A stretch of DNA of 14,234 bases from an uncultured Sutterella sp. (GTDB lineage Bacteria > Pseudomonadota > Gammaproteobacteria > Burkholderiales > Burkholderiaceae_F), in the NCBI GenBank assembly GCA_905212345.1, contig CAJMEC010000046.1, forward strand, positions 1-14,234, in the 5' to 3' direction. A program made the translations under genes and the position numbers. The notes below the pieces were generated by a model. It was not told where the DNA came from. It was given only the letters and a program-made list of their open reading frames with translations, and made no database searches. How positions within the stretch are numbered: position 1 is the first letter of the stretch; the number at the start of each line of letters is the position of its first letter. Shown piece by piece: positions 8,434 through 14,234 of this stretch.

Positions 8434-8832
8434 CTAACTATTCTCTGTCGTGGCTATTTCAACTAAATTGCCGTCCGGATCTCTCAAATAGTAGGAAATG
8501 ATCTGTCCCGTTGCTCCGGTACGACGGACAGGTCCCAATTCAATTCTAACATTTTGTGCTTTTAAGTAACTTTCTACTTCTGGCGCCTGTAAAGGAGTCA
8601 ACAGACAAAAGTCAGCGCTGCCACTGGTGGGGAAAGACGCGTGGGGTTTGAGCGGTTGATCGGATTGATGGAAGTTAATTTTTGATGATCCGATTTGCAC
8701 GGCAAACCGGTCACCTCCAAAACGGATCACGGTGCAACCTAGCTGTTGCGCATAAAAACGTATCGATTCCTCAATATTCTTAACAGTAAGGACGATGTGG
8801 TCAATCCCGGACAGCGATAATTTTTTTGTCAT
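8434..8832 (-). CDS. VOC-superfamily (glyoxalase/dioxygenase fold) protein
   Basis: A 132-residue protein of the vicinal oxygen chelate superfamily, whose members use a metal in a beta-alpha-beta-beta-beta fold for isomerase, transferase or dioxygenase reactions. The N-terminal half starts at the typical strand IDHIVLTVKNIEESIRFY (10-27) with H12 as likely metal ligand; INFHQ contains H55; the C-terminal half ends in LRDPDGNLVEIA (116-127) with E125 as likely ligand. GPVRRTGATGQI (100-111) is typical of the subgroup that includes the Salmonella glyoxalase-like protein STM3117. Single-module length fits a homodimer with sites at the interface. The substrate is not known; methylglyoxal detoxification or antibiotic modification are both possible. 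The methyltransferase follows after 13 bp and phoH precedes by 38 bp. Confidence 0.87.
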   Translation of the reverse strand: MTKKLSLSGIDHIVLTVKNIEESIRFYAQQLGCTVIRFGGDRFAVQIGSSKINFHQSDQPLKPHASFPTSGSADFCLLTPLQAPEVESYLKAQNVRIELGPVRRTGATGQIISYYLRDPDGNLVEIATTENS

Positions 8833-8845
8833 GCATAACTCGCAA

Positions 8846-8866
8846 TAGGCCTCGAGCGCAGGCCTA
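8846..8866. other. Perfect 7-bp stem-loop between phoH and the VOC gene
   Basis: TAGGCCT (8846-8852) and AGGCCTA (8860-8866) are exact complements around a seven-base loop. On the minus-strand transcript the hairpin would form just after the phoH stop (8871-8873) and about 14 bases before the VOC start. No run of T follows, so it is not a standard rho-independent terminator; it could pause RNA polymerase, end or protect a transcript, or hinder ribosome access to the VOC gene. Confidence 0.5.
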
Positions 8867-8870
8867 ACCG

Positions 8871-10475
8871 TTAAAGAGACTCGCTCGCAAAATCAGCCAA
8901 ACGACTTCTTTCTCCGCGTTGTAAAGTGATGTGGCCGGAATGCTCCCACCCTTTGAAGCGATCGACTACGTAAGTCAAACCGGAAGAGCCCTCGGTGAGG
9001 TAGGGGGTGTCGATCTGAGCGATGTTGCCCAGGCAAACAATCTTGGAGCCGGGGCCCGCGCGGGTGATGAGCGTTTTCATCTGTTTTGGCGAAAGGTTCT
9101 GGGCTTCATCGATAATCACGAACTTATTTAAAAATGTCCGACCTCGCATAAAGCTCATACTCTTTACTTTGATCCGACTGCGGATAAGGTCGTTGGCGGC
9201 ATGCCGACTCCAGTCGCTTCCCGAATCAATGTTATTGAGTACTTCCAAGTTGTCTTCAAGCGCTCCCATCCACGGCAGCATCTTTTCTTCTTCCGTACCG
9301 GGCAGAAAGCCGATTTCTTCACCAACGCTGACAGTTGCCCGCGTGAAAATAATTTCAGAAAAGCGCCGCATATCCAACGTTTGTGTCAATGCTGCGGCAA
9401 GGGTAATGAGGGTTTTGCCGGTGCCCGCCTGACCCAACAGGGTGACAAAGTCAATGTCCGGATTCATCAATAAGTCAAGCGCGAAACACTGCTCACGGTT
9501 TCTGGCGGTGATCCCCCAGACGGAGTGCTTGTTTTGCATATAGTCACGCACGACGCAAAGAGTGGCGGTTTTGCCTTCAATCTTTTTGACTTGGGCGAGG
9601 AATGAATCGTCGGGTAAATAGACAAAAAGGTTTGTAAACCAATCTTTAACCAAAGGACCGGTAATTTTGTACCAAGTGCGTCCGTCTTCTTTCCAACTTT
9701 GCATCTTTTTGCCGTGCGTTTCCCAAAAATCTTCAGGAAGTTGCACACGGCCCGAGTAGAGCATATCGGTATCGTCAAGCGTCTTATCCGAGAAATAGTC
9801 TTCGGCCGCAAGACCCATGGCTGTTGCCTTAATGCGCATGTTGATGTCTTTGGAAACCAGGACAACGGAGCGTTCTTTTTCCTTATTTTGCAGGGCTTGA
9901 ACGACGCCCAGGATTTGGTTGTCAGCCTTGCCTTGAGGCAGCCCTTGAGGAAGCTGCGCTTCGAGTGTTTGCGTTTGGAAAAAGAGTTTTCCCTGGGCTT
10001 CGGTGTTCCCTAAGGCGCTTAATTCAATGCCTTCGGTGATATTGCCGTCGCTGTGACCTAAAAGTTGGTCAAGATAACGGGAAACCTGTCGAGCATTACG
10101 CGCAACATCGCTCATCCCTTTTTTATGACCGTCGAGCTCTTCAAGCGTAATCATTGGCAAAAATACATCATGTTCCTCAAACTGAAAAAGCGAGATCGGA
10201 TCATGCATGAGCACGTTTGTATCGAGCACAAAAAGCTTTTTGCCGTGTGTCTTTGCTCGATAGCCCTTTTGTTTTTTCGGTAAGCTCTCTTTTTTCTCGA
10301 GTAAGTCAGCCGCTTTGGGTGCTTTGACACGCTTGACGGTTCTGTTTGTTTCAGAAATGACAGGTTTTTCTTTGACTTCTGTTTTCAAACTTTTCGGGTT
10401 GGATGCGGCCTTAACCGTCATTTCACTTTCTTTCAAAATAGAACCCATTGCTTTGGGCAGGGGAGGCAACGGCAT
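8871..10475 (-). CDS. PIN-domain plus PhoH-family ATPase (YlaK/PhoH2 type)
   Basis: A 534-residue cytoplasmic protein. Residues 1-78 are a Lys/Pro/Ala-rich, probably disordered extension. A PIN ribonuclease domain follows, with FVLDTNVLMHDP at 82-93 and the expected acidic residues D85, E113 (TLEELDGHKKG), D185 (KADNQIL) and D210 (SKDINMR). A linker (about 235-325) leads to the PhoH ATPase domain with Walker A GQAGTGKT at 348-355, TRATVSVGEEIGFLPG at 378-393, and Walker B FVIIDEAQN at 452-460. PhoH2-type proteins are reported to unwind and cleave RNA; the role of this version is inferred. I chose the ATG at 10473-10475 because AAGGA lies seven bases upstream and overlaps the bcp stop; a longer ATG at 10511 would run into bcp. 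It is ten bases downstream of bcp, an arrangement I recall as common in betaproteobacteria. Confidence 0.9.
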   Translation of the reverse strand: MPLPPLPKAMGSILKESEMTVKAASNPKSLKTEVKEKPVISETNRTVKRVKAPKAADLLEKKESLPKKQKGYRAKTHGKKLFVLDTNVLMHDPISLFQFEEHDVFLPMITLEELDGHKKGMSDVARNARQVSRYLDQLLGHSDGNITEGIELSALGNTEAQGKLFFQTQTLEAQLPQGLPQGKADNQILGVVQALQNKEKERSVVLVSKDINMRIKATAMGLAAEDYFSDKTLDDTDMLYSGRVQLPEDFWETHGKKMQSWKEDGRTWYKITGPLVKDWFTNLFVYLPDDSFLAQVKKIEGKTATLCVVRDYMQNKHSVWGITARNREQCFALDLLMNPDIDFVTLLGQAGTGKTLITLAAALTQTLDMRRFSEIIFTRATVSVGEEIGFLPGTEEEKMLPWMGALEDNLEVLNNIDSGSDWSRHAANDLIRSRIKVKSMSFMRGRTFLNKFVIIDEAQNLSPKQMKTLITRAGPGSKIVCLGNIAQIDTPYLTEGSSGLTYVVDRFKGWEHSGHITLQRGERSRLADFASESL

Positions 10476-10482
10476 ACTTTTT

Positions 10483-10487
10483 TCCTT
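10483..10487 (-). promoter_or_regulatory. Ribosome binding site deciding the phoH start
   Basis: AAGGA on the minus strand, seven bases before the ATG at 10473-10475, overlapping the bcp stop codon (10486-10488). It supports the 534-residue start and suggests translational coupling to bcp. Confidence 0.65.
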
Positions 10488-10950
10488 ATTGCAACGATTG
10501 CAAATGTTCAAGAACAGCCTGAGCGTGTCCGGCCACTTTCACTTTTCTCCATTCGGCGCAAACGACGCCCTGAGGATCAATGAGGAAAGTGCTTCGCTCA
10601 ATGCCCATGTATTCGCGACCGTATAGTTTTTTCAGTTTGATGACGTCAAAGGCTTTGCAAAGCGCTTCTTCGCTATCGCTAATTAACGCGAAGGGGAAAC
10701 CCTGCTTGTTGCAGAAGTTGGTGTGAGTTTTGATTGAATCTCTGGAAACGCCAATCACTTCACAGCCGGCCTCTTTAAATTGCGTGTAAAGCGCGGCGAA
10801 GTCGCGGCCTTCCATCGTGCAGCCGCTGGTATTGTCTTTGGGATAAAAATAAAGGACCGTGTAGTGGCCTTTGAACATTTCGGAAGTGATTTCTCCAGTG
10901 GTAGCCTGGGCAGAGAATGGAGCAATCGGCTGATTTAAAGTAACGCTCAT
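10486..10950 (-). CDS. bcp: Thiol peroxidase Bcp / PrxQ-type peroxiredoxin
   Basis: A 154-residue cytoplasmic peroxiredoxin that reduces hydrogen peroxide and organic hydroperoxides with thioredoxin or a similar donor. The active-site segment FYPKDNTSGCTMEGRDF (35-51) holds the peroxidatic Cys44 with the usual Thr41; the catalytic Arg is probably R119 in GIERSTFLID. The E. coli-type resolving Cys five residues after the peroxidatic Cys is replaced by Arg49. Instead C80 lies 36 residues later in THTNFCNKQGFPF, the position used in the alpha-3 class of atypical 2-Cys PrxQ (as in the Xylella enzyme). Other Cys are 63, 98 and 131. The ATG at 10948-10950 has AAGGA six bases upstream. phoH follows after ten bases and crcB is divergent. 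Identity as Bcp is firm; the disulfide pairing is inference. Confidence 0.93.
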   Translation of the reverse strand: MSVTLNQPIAPFSAQATTGEITSEMFKGHYTVLYFYPKDNTSGCTMEGRDFAALYTQFKEAGCEVIGVSRDSIKTHTNFCNKQGFPFALISDSEEALCKAFDVIKLKKLYGREYMGIERSTFLIDPQGVVCAEWRKVKVAGHAQAVLEHLQSLQ

Positions 10951-10976
10951 CGCAAATCCTTTTAATGTAAACGCTT

Positions 10977-10994
10977 AAAGCTTAACAAAGCTTT
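10977..10994. other. 7-bp inverted repeat in the bcp/crcB divergent gap
   Basis: AAAGCTT (10977-10983) and AAGCTTT (10988-10994) are exact complements around AACA. The element overlaps the candidate -35 of crcB and lies 26 bp upstream of the bcp start, so it could be a shared operator. It contains HindIII-like AAGCTT twice and may be chance. Confidence 0.35.
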
Positions 10995-11012
10995 TGCTTC
11001 TTGGCGTACAAT
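10982..11012 (+). promoter_or_regulatory. Candidate sigma-70 promoter of crcB
   Basis: TTAACA at 10982-10987 (five of six to TTGACA) and TACAAT at 11007-11012 (five of six to TATAAT) are separated by 19 bases, a little longer than ideal. Transcription would begin near 11019, leaving a leader of about 20 bases. That is too short for a fluoride riboswitch, whose conserved motif is also not visible. Confidence 0.4.
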
Positions 11013-11037
11013 CATCGCAATTTTTTGTGAATTAGCT

Positions 11038-11439
11038 ATGACAAAAGACGGTCCTCTTTGGTTAGTGGTTGTTAGTGTTGCTACCGGTGCCACCTTAGGT
11101 GCGATGATCCGGTGGTGGCTTACCTATGCCTTTAACGGCACCTCTTGGTTCCTGTCTTCTCCCCTGGGAACGCTTTTGTCTAATCTTTGCGCGGCCTACC
11201 TGATGGGAATGGCTTTGGCCTGGCTTTCGACGCGGCCGGAAATCAGTCCTGCGGTGAGACTTTTTGTGATCACCGGTTTTCTCGGGGCTTTTTCCACGCT
11301 GACAGCGGTTTTGGGAGAAAACCTGCACTTTATGCTGACCGGCCAGTGGCTAGCTTCTCTTGAACATTTCCTGATGCATATCGGCGGCTCTTTTATTGCA
11401 TTAGTCCTCGGTGTGCTGACTATTCGCGGGCATCTCTGA
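11038..11439 (+). CDS. crcB: CrcB/FluC fluoride ion channel
   Basis: A 133-residue protein with four hydrophobic helices, the size of a Fluc subunit, which forms antiparallel dimers and lets fluoride leak out of the cell. Family signatures are GATLGAMIRWW at 17-27, SPLGTLLSNLCAAYLMG at 41-57 with the conserved Asn49, TGFLGAFSTLTAV at 79-91 around the helix-3 break, and GGSF at 116-119. In E. coli-like proteins the helix-3 segment reads GGLTTFSTF; here it reads GAFSTLTAV, so both Phe-box phenylalanines are replaced (Leu88, Val91) while an extra Phe85 is present. The ATG at 11038-11040 has only a weak ribosome site. It is divergent from bcp, and clpB follows behind its own promoter. The family call is firm; fluoride conduction is less certain because of the helix-3 changes. 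Confidence 0.85.
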   Translation: MTKDGPLWLVVVSVATGATLGAMIRWWLTYAFNGTSWFLSSPLGTLLSNLCAAYLMGMALAWLSTRPEISPAVRLFVITGFLGAFSTLTAVLGENLHFMLTGQWLASLEHFLMHIGGSFIALVLGVLTIRGHL

Positions 11440-11465
11440 CTTTGATCCGTTTCTTTTCTTTTGTG

Positions 11466-11488
11466 TGACAATCTATTTCAAGTTGTCA
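11466..11488. other. Inverted repeat TGACAA-N11-TTGTCA and AT-rich tract upstream of clpB
   Basis: TGACAA (11466-11471) and TTGTCA (11483-11488) are exact complements with 11 bases between them. They lie 27 bp after the crcB stop, and an AT-rich stretch (11489-11521) follows. The repeat could be a weak hairpin at the crcB transcript end or an operator. TTGTCA could also serve as a -35 for a second clpB promoter, but no good -10 is present. Confidence 0.3.
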
Positions 11489-11531
11489 TTAACTTATTGA
11501 AAAATAAATAAAAAATATCTTTTTCTTTTCT

Positions 11532-11559
11532 CTTGAAATTTCTAAACCCTACCCCATAT
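11532..11559 (+). promoter_or_regulatory. Sigma-32 heat-shock promoter of clpB
   Basis: CTTGAAA at 11532-11538 and CCCCATAT at 11552-11559 are separated by 13 bases. Both hexamer cores match the known RpoH (sigma-32) consensus, CTTGAAA and CCCCATNT with a 13-14 base spacer, without a mismatch. Transcription would start around 11566, giving a leader of about 55 bases before clpB. This is direct evidence for heat-shock control of clpB. Confidence 0.93.
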
Positions 11560-11576
11560 AGGAGTTAGAAAGATTG

Positions 11577-11603
11577 TTTTGCCGGTTCTGGAAACGGGCA
11601 AAG
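11577..11603 (+). other. Imperfect hairpin in the clpB 5' leader
   Basis: TTTGCC (11578-11583) pairs with GGCAAA (11597-11602), extended by a T-G wobble. Inside, after a G-G mismatch, GTT (11585-11587) pairs with AAC (11593-11595) around the loop CTGGA. It lies in the predicted transcript just before the ribosome site AAGGA (11607-11611). The stem does not cover that site, so it may stabilise the message or time translation; a thermosensor role is speculative. Confidence 0.4.
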
Positions 11604-11620
11604 CAGAAGGAAAGAAAACA

Positions 11621-14234
11621 ATGAGACAAGATAAATTAACGACAAAATTCCAACAAGCTTTGGCTGACGCACAAACAATTGCGCTTGGCAACGACAACCA
11701 AATCATGGAAGACGTGCATCTTCTAGCGGCATTTTTGCGTGACGAAGAGGGATCTACGAAGTCGCTGCTTCAGAGAGCCGGTGTGTCGGTTCAAAGGCTT
11801 GTCCAAGAGGTTGAAGACACGGTTCGCCGTTTGCCGAAGGTAAGTGGTACCGGGGGTGATATCCAGCCCGGGCGCAACCTGATCAATTGGTTGAACCTCA
11901 CTGAAAAGGAAGCCATGGCTCACGGTGATGAATACATTTCCGTGGATATGGCGCTTTTAGCTTTGACGCAAGCTCAAGGGGAAGCTTCCCGTATTGCCAA
12001 ACGCTGCGGTTTAACCCGTAAAGCGCTTGAGGCTTCTATTGCAGAAGTGCGGGGAGGAGACTCGGCTGATAATCCGGACGCTGAAAATCAGCGCGAAGCT
12101 CTCAAAAAATACACCATTGATTTAACCGCCAAAGCTCGTGAAGGCAAGCTTGACCCGGTTATCGGGCGTGATGATGAAATTCGTCGCGCCATGCAGATTC
12201 TGCAGCGCAGAACGAAAAATAACCCTGTTTTGATCGGTGAACCCGGTGTCGGTAAGACGGCCGTGGTGGAAGGTTTGGCCCAGCGTATTGTCAATGGTGA
12301 AGTGCCCGATACGCTGAAAAACAAACGGATTTTAAGTTTGGATATGGCAGGCTTGATTGCCGGAGCCAAGTACCGTGGGGAATTTGAGGAACGTTTAAAG
12401 AAGTTGCTCAAAGAGGTTACACGCGCTAACGGTCAGATCATTTTGTTTATCGATGAATTGCACACTGTGGTTGGAGCCGGCAAGACCGAGGGCTCGATGG
12501 ATGCGGGCAATATGTTAAAGCCGGCTCTTGCCCGCGGTGAACTTCACGTGATCGGGGCGACCACGCTTGACGAGTACCGCAAGTATGTTGAAAAGGACGC
12601 CGCGCTTGAACGCCGTTTCCAAAAAGTGATGGTCGATGAACCAAGCGTTGAGGATACGATTGCTATTTTGCGTGGACTGCAGGAAAAGTACGAGGCTCAC
12701 CATGGCGTAGAAATTACTGACCCGGCTATTGTGACAGCGGCGGAGTTATCGCACCGGTACATCACCGATCGTTTCTTGCCCGATAAGGCAATTGACTTGA
12801 TCGATGAAGCGGCCGCGCGCGTGAAGATGGAAATCGACTCCAAACCGGAACCGCTCGATAAGCTTGATCGCCGAATCATTCAATTGAAGATTGAACGTGA
12901 AGCGATGAGGAAAGAAACCGATGAGGCCAGTAAAAAACGGCTGGCCGCGATTGAAGACGAAATCACGGATCTGACCAAGCAGTACGGTGACTTGGAAGAG
13001 GTCTGGAAGAAGGAAAAAATCGAGGCGCTCGAAGCTAAGAAAGCCCGTGACGATATCGATAAGACTCGCCACCAAATGGAAGAGTACCGTCGTCAGGGAC
13101 AATTCGAAAAGCTTGCCGAGTTGCAATACGGTGTGTTGCCCAAGCTTGAGGAAAAGCTGAGAAAAGAAGAATCAAAGAAAGGCGAGATGAAGCCTAAGCT
13201 CTTGCGCACGAGCGTTGGAGCGGAGGAAATTGCCGAGGTGGTTTCCCGTGCAACGGGTATTCCGGTTTCCAAGATGATGGAAGGCGAACGTCAAAAGCTT
13301 CTTCACATGGGTGAAGCGCTTGAACGTCGTGTGGTGGGACAACCTGAAGCCGTTAAAGCCGTTGTTGAAACGATTTTGCGCTCCAGGGCCGGTCTGTCTG
13401 ATCCGAATCGCCCCTATGGTTCGTTCCTTTTCTTAGGACCGACCGGTGTCGGTAAGACAGAACTGACGAAGGCTTTGGCAGAGTTTCTGTTTGACACAGA
13501 AGATGCCATGATCCGTATCGATATGAGCGAATTCATGGAAAAGCACTCGGTGGCTCGTTTAATTGGCGCGCCTCCGGGATACGTGGGTTATGAAGAGGGC
13601 GGCTATTTGACGGAGGCCGTTCGCCGTAAACCCTATAGCGTCATTTTGCTCGATGAAGTGGAAAAGGCGCACCCGGATGTCTTTAATGTCTTGCTGCAGG
13701 TCTTGGATGACGGTCGTATGACCGACGGTCAGGGCCGGACAGTGGACTTTAAGAATACGGTCATCATCATGACGAGTAACTTGGGTTCTCATGAAATTCA
13801 GTCGCTTGTCGGAGCCGGCAAAGATGAAATCCGGACCGCGGTGATGGCGCAGGTGCGCGAGCACTTCCGCCCGGAATTCATCAACCGTATTGATGAGATT
13901 GTGGTCTTTAATGCTTTGGGTGAATCGGTGATTAAAGATATTGCCAAGATTCAACTGAAGAAATTGGCCACTCGTGTCGAGGCTCAGGACATTAAGTTGG
14001 TTGTGACTGATGAAGCCTTAACGGAAATCGCCAAGGTTGGTTTTGATCCGCTCTATGGTGCTCGTCCCTTAAAGCGTGCGATCCAGGATATTGAGAAAGC
14101 TGTCGGAAAAGGAAATGTGGGAATTAACCTTGATCCTGCAAACCTGATCATGTACGGAAAGGCAAATCCGGTAGATGCTCTGGAGGTTTTCGGTGAGTAT
14201 GTCATGGGAATTCACGGAAAAGATGGAAAATATC
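11621..14234 (+). CDS. clpB: ClpB disaggregase with aberrant C-terminus (open at window edge)
   Basis: ClpB is a hexameric AAA+ chaperone that, with DnaK, pulls polypeptides out of aggregates. In order: N-terminal Clp repeat domain (about 1-145); first ATPase domain with Walker A GEPGVGKT at 206-213 and Walker B FIDE near 275-280; a coiled-coil middle domain (about 405-525) rich in Lys and Glu; second ATPase domain with Walker A GPTGVGKT at 606-613, the pore-loop segment GAPPGYVGYEEGG near 648-660, and the sensor-2 stretch FDPLYGARPLKRAIQ ending at residue 822. Numbering matches E. coli ClpB almost residue for residue. From residue 823 on the 49 visible residues are not ClpB, and no stop occurs before the edge, though a normal ClpB would end near 857-865. 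The ATG at 11621 has AAGGA nine bases upstream and a sigma-32 promoter. Confidence 0.92.
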   Translation, partial: MRQDKLTTKFQQALADAQTIALGNDNQIMEDVHLLAAFLRDEEGSTKSLLQRAGVSVQRLVQEVEDTVRRLPKVSGTGGDIQPGRNLINWLNLTEKEAMAHGDEYISVDMALLALTQAQGEASRIAKRCGLTRKALEASIAEVRGGDSADNPDAENQREALKKYTIDLTAKAREGKLDPVIGRDDEIRRAMQILQRRTKNNPVLIGEPGVGKTAVVEGLAQRIVNGEVPDTLKNKRILSLDMAGLIAGAKYRGEFEERLKKLLKEVTRANGQIILFIDELHTVVGAGKTEGSMDAGNMLKPALARGELHVIGATTLDEYRKYVEKDAALERRFQKVMVDEPSVEDTIAILRGLQEKYEAHHGVEITDPAIVTAAELSHRYITDRFLPDKAIDLIDEAAARVKMEIDSKPEPLDKLDRRIIQLKIEREAMRKETDEASKKRLAAIEDEITDLTKQYGDLEEVWKKEKIEALEAKKARDDIDKTRHQMEEYRRQGQFEKLAELQYGVLPKLEEKLRKEESKKGEMKPKLLRTSVGAEEIAEVVSRATGIPVSKMMEGERQKLLHMGEALERRVVGQPEAVKAVVETILRSRAGLSDPNRPYGSFLFLGPTGVGKTELTKALAEFLFDTEDAMIRIDMSEFMEKHSVARLIGAPPGYVGYEEGGYLTEAVRRKPYSVILLDEVEKAHPDVFNVLLQVLDDGRMTDGQGRTVDFKNTVIIMTSNLGSHEIQSLVGAGKDEIRTAVMAQVREHFRPEFINRIDEIVVFNALGESVIKDIAKIQLKKLATRVEAQDIKLVVTDEALTEIAKVGFDPLYGARPLKRAIQDIEKAVGKGNVGINLDPANLIMYGKANPVDALEVFGEYVMGIHGKDGKY
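14087..14234 (+). other. Foreign tail in the clpB frame: sugar-phosphate isomerase/epimerase C-terminal segment
   Basis: Codons 823-871 continue in frame after ClpB RAIQ but encode a segment including NVGINLDPANLIMYGK and NPVDALEVFGEYV, followed by GIHGKDGKY. This matches, from memory, the beta-strand and metal-site region of xylose-isomerase-like TIM-barrel sugar-phosphate isomerases/epimerases (the pattern LDPANL, then YGKxNPVDAL, then HxKDG). It does not match the expected ClpB end (a helix of the IENPLA type followed by short strands). Seven of its eight glycines use GGA, while the ClpB part uses mostly GGT and GGC, with GGA in roughly a fifth. The join may lie anywhere in about 14065-14090, since both families can have an LKR-x-I-like segment there. 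The partner is a fragment with no start of its own. Confidence 0.7.

Noticed and set aside
10476..10511. Longer PhoH protein starting inside the bcp gene
   Set aside because: The ATG at 10475 has AAGGA at good spacing; the extra 12 residues are an out-of-frame reading of the bcp C-terminus and contain three odd Asn/Cys/Lys clusters.
10951..11037. Fluoride riboswitch upstream of crcB
   Set aside because: The conserved pseudoknot sequence blocks are not seen on either strand and the space is too short with the candidate promoter in place.
12746..13126. Open frames on the minus strand opposite clpB (also 13559-13954 and 12088-12411)
   Set aside because: They are antisense to highly conserved ClpB motifs, and their sequences have no family features.
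1..14234. CRISPR array, tRNA, insertion sequence or phage attachment site
   Set aside because: No regularly spaced repeats, cloverleaf-like sequence, transposase or long terminal inverted repeats were seen; nearly all the sequence is occupied by recognisable housekeeping genes.

Overview
The window reads as ordinary chromosomal DNA of a Gram-negative proteobacterium, most likely a betaproteobacterium of the order Burkholderiales. A host-associated, Sutterellaceae-like lineage would fit the roughly balanced base composition, but that last step is inference. The signs are recC directly followed by recB, a bcp-phoH (peroxiredoxin plus PIN/PhoH ATPase) pair, and clpB behind a canonical sigma-32 promoter. 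I see no tRNA, rRNA, insertion sequence, CRISPR array or phage gene.

Layout. 1-5409 (minus strand): a compact unit of a WYL-domain regulator, then recC, then recB. recC and recB overlap by 4 bp, and recB runs off the left edge. 5525-6697 (minus): an AraJ-like major facilitator exporter. It is transcribed divergently from a ZIP/GufA-type metal transporter (6869-7684, plus); the 171-bp gap between them carries a 17-bp perfect palindrome and a 10-bp direct repeat. 7689-10950 (minus): four tightly spaced genes read in the order bcp peroxiredoxin, PIN-PhoH ATPase, VOC/glyoxalase-fold protein and SAM methyltransferase. 11038-11439 (plus): crcB/fluC fluoride channel. 11621-14234 (plus): clpB disaggregase with heat-shock promoter and 5' leader.

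How the genes work together. RecB and RecC are two parts of the RecBCD double-strand-break repair and foreign-DNA-degrading enzyme, here apparently co-transcribed with a WYL regulator, a family often tied to DNA damage and phage defence. Bcp, PhoH and ClpB belong to stress physiology (peroxide, RNA or translation, protein aggregation). AraJ-like, ZIP and CrcB proteins handle small-molecule, metal and fluoride transport.

The strongest anomaly is at the right edge. After residue 822 (about position 14086) the ClpB reading frame stays open, but the protein stops being ClpB. It becomes the C-terminal part of a sugar-phosphate isomerase/epimerase (TIM-barrel) protein, with a sharp change in glycine codon choice. 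This is either an in-frame gene fusion by recombination or, more likely, a chimeric assembly join. Other points worth a second look are the WYL-recC-recB unit, a FluC protein whose usual Phe-box phenylalanines are replaced, and possible regulatory palindromes. I found no convincing wholly new multi-gene system.
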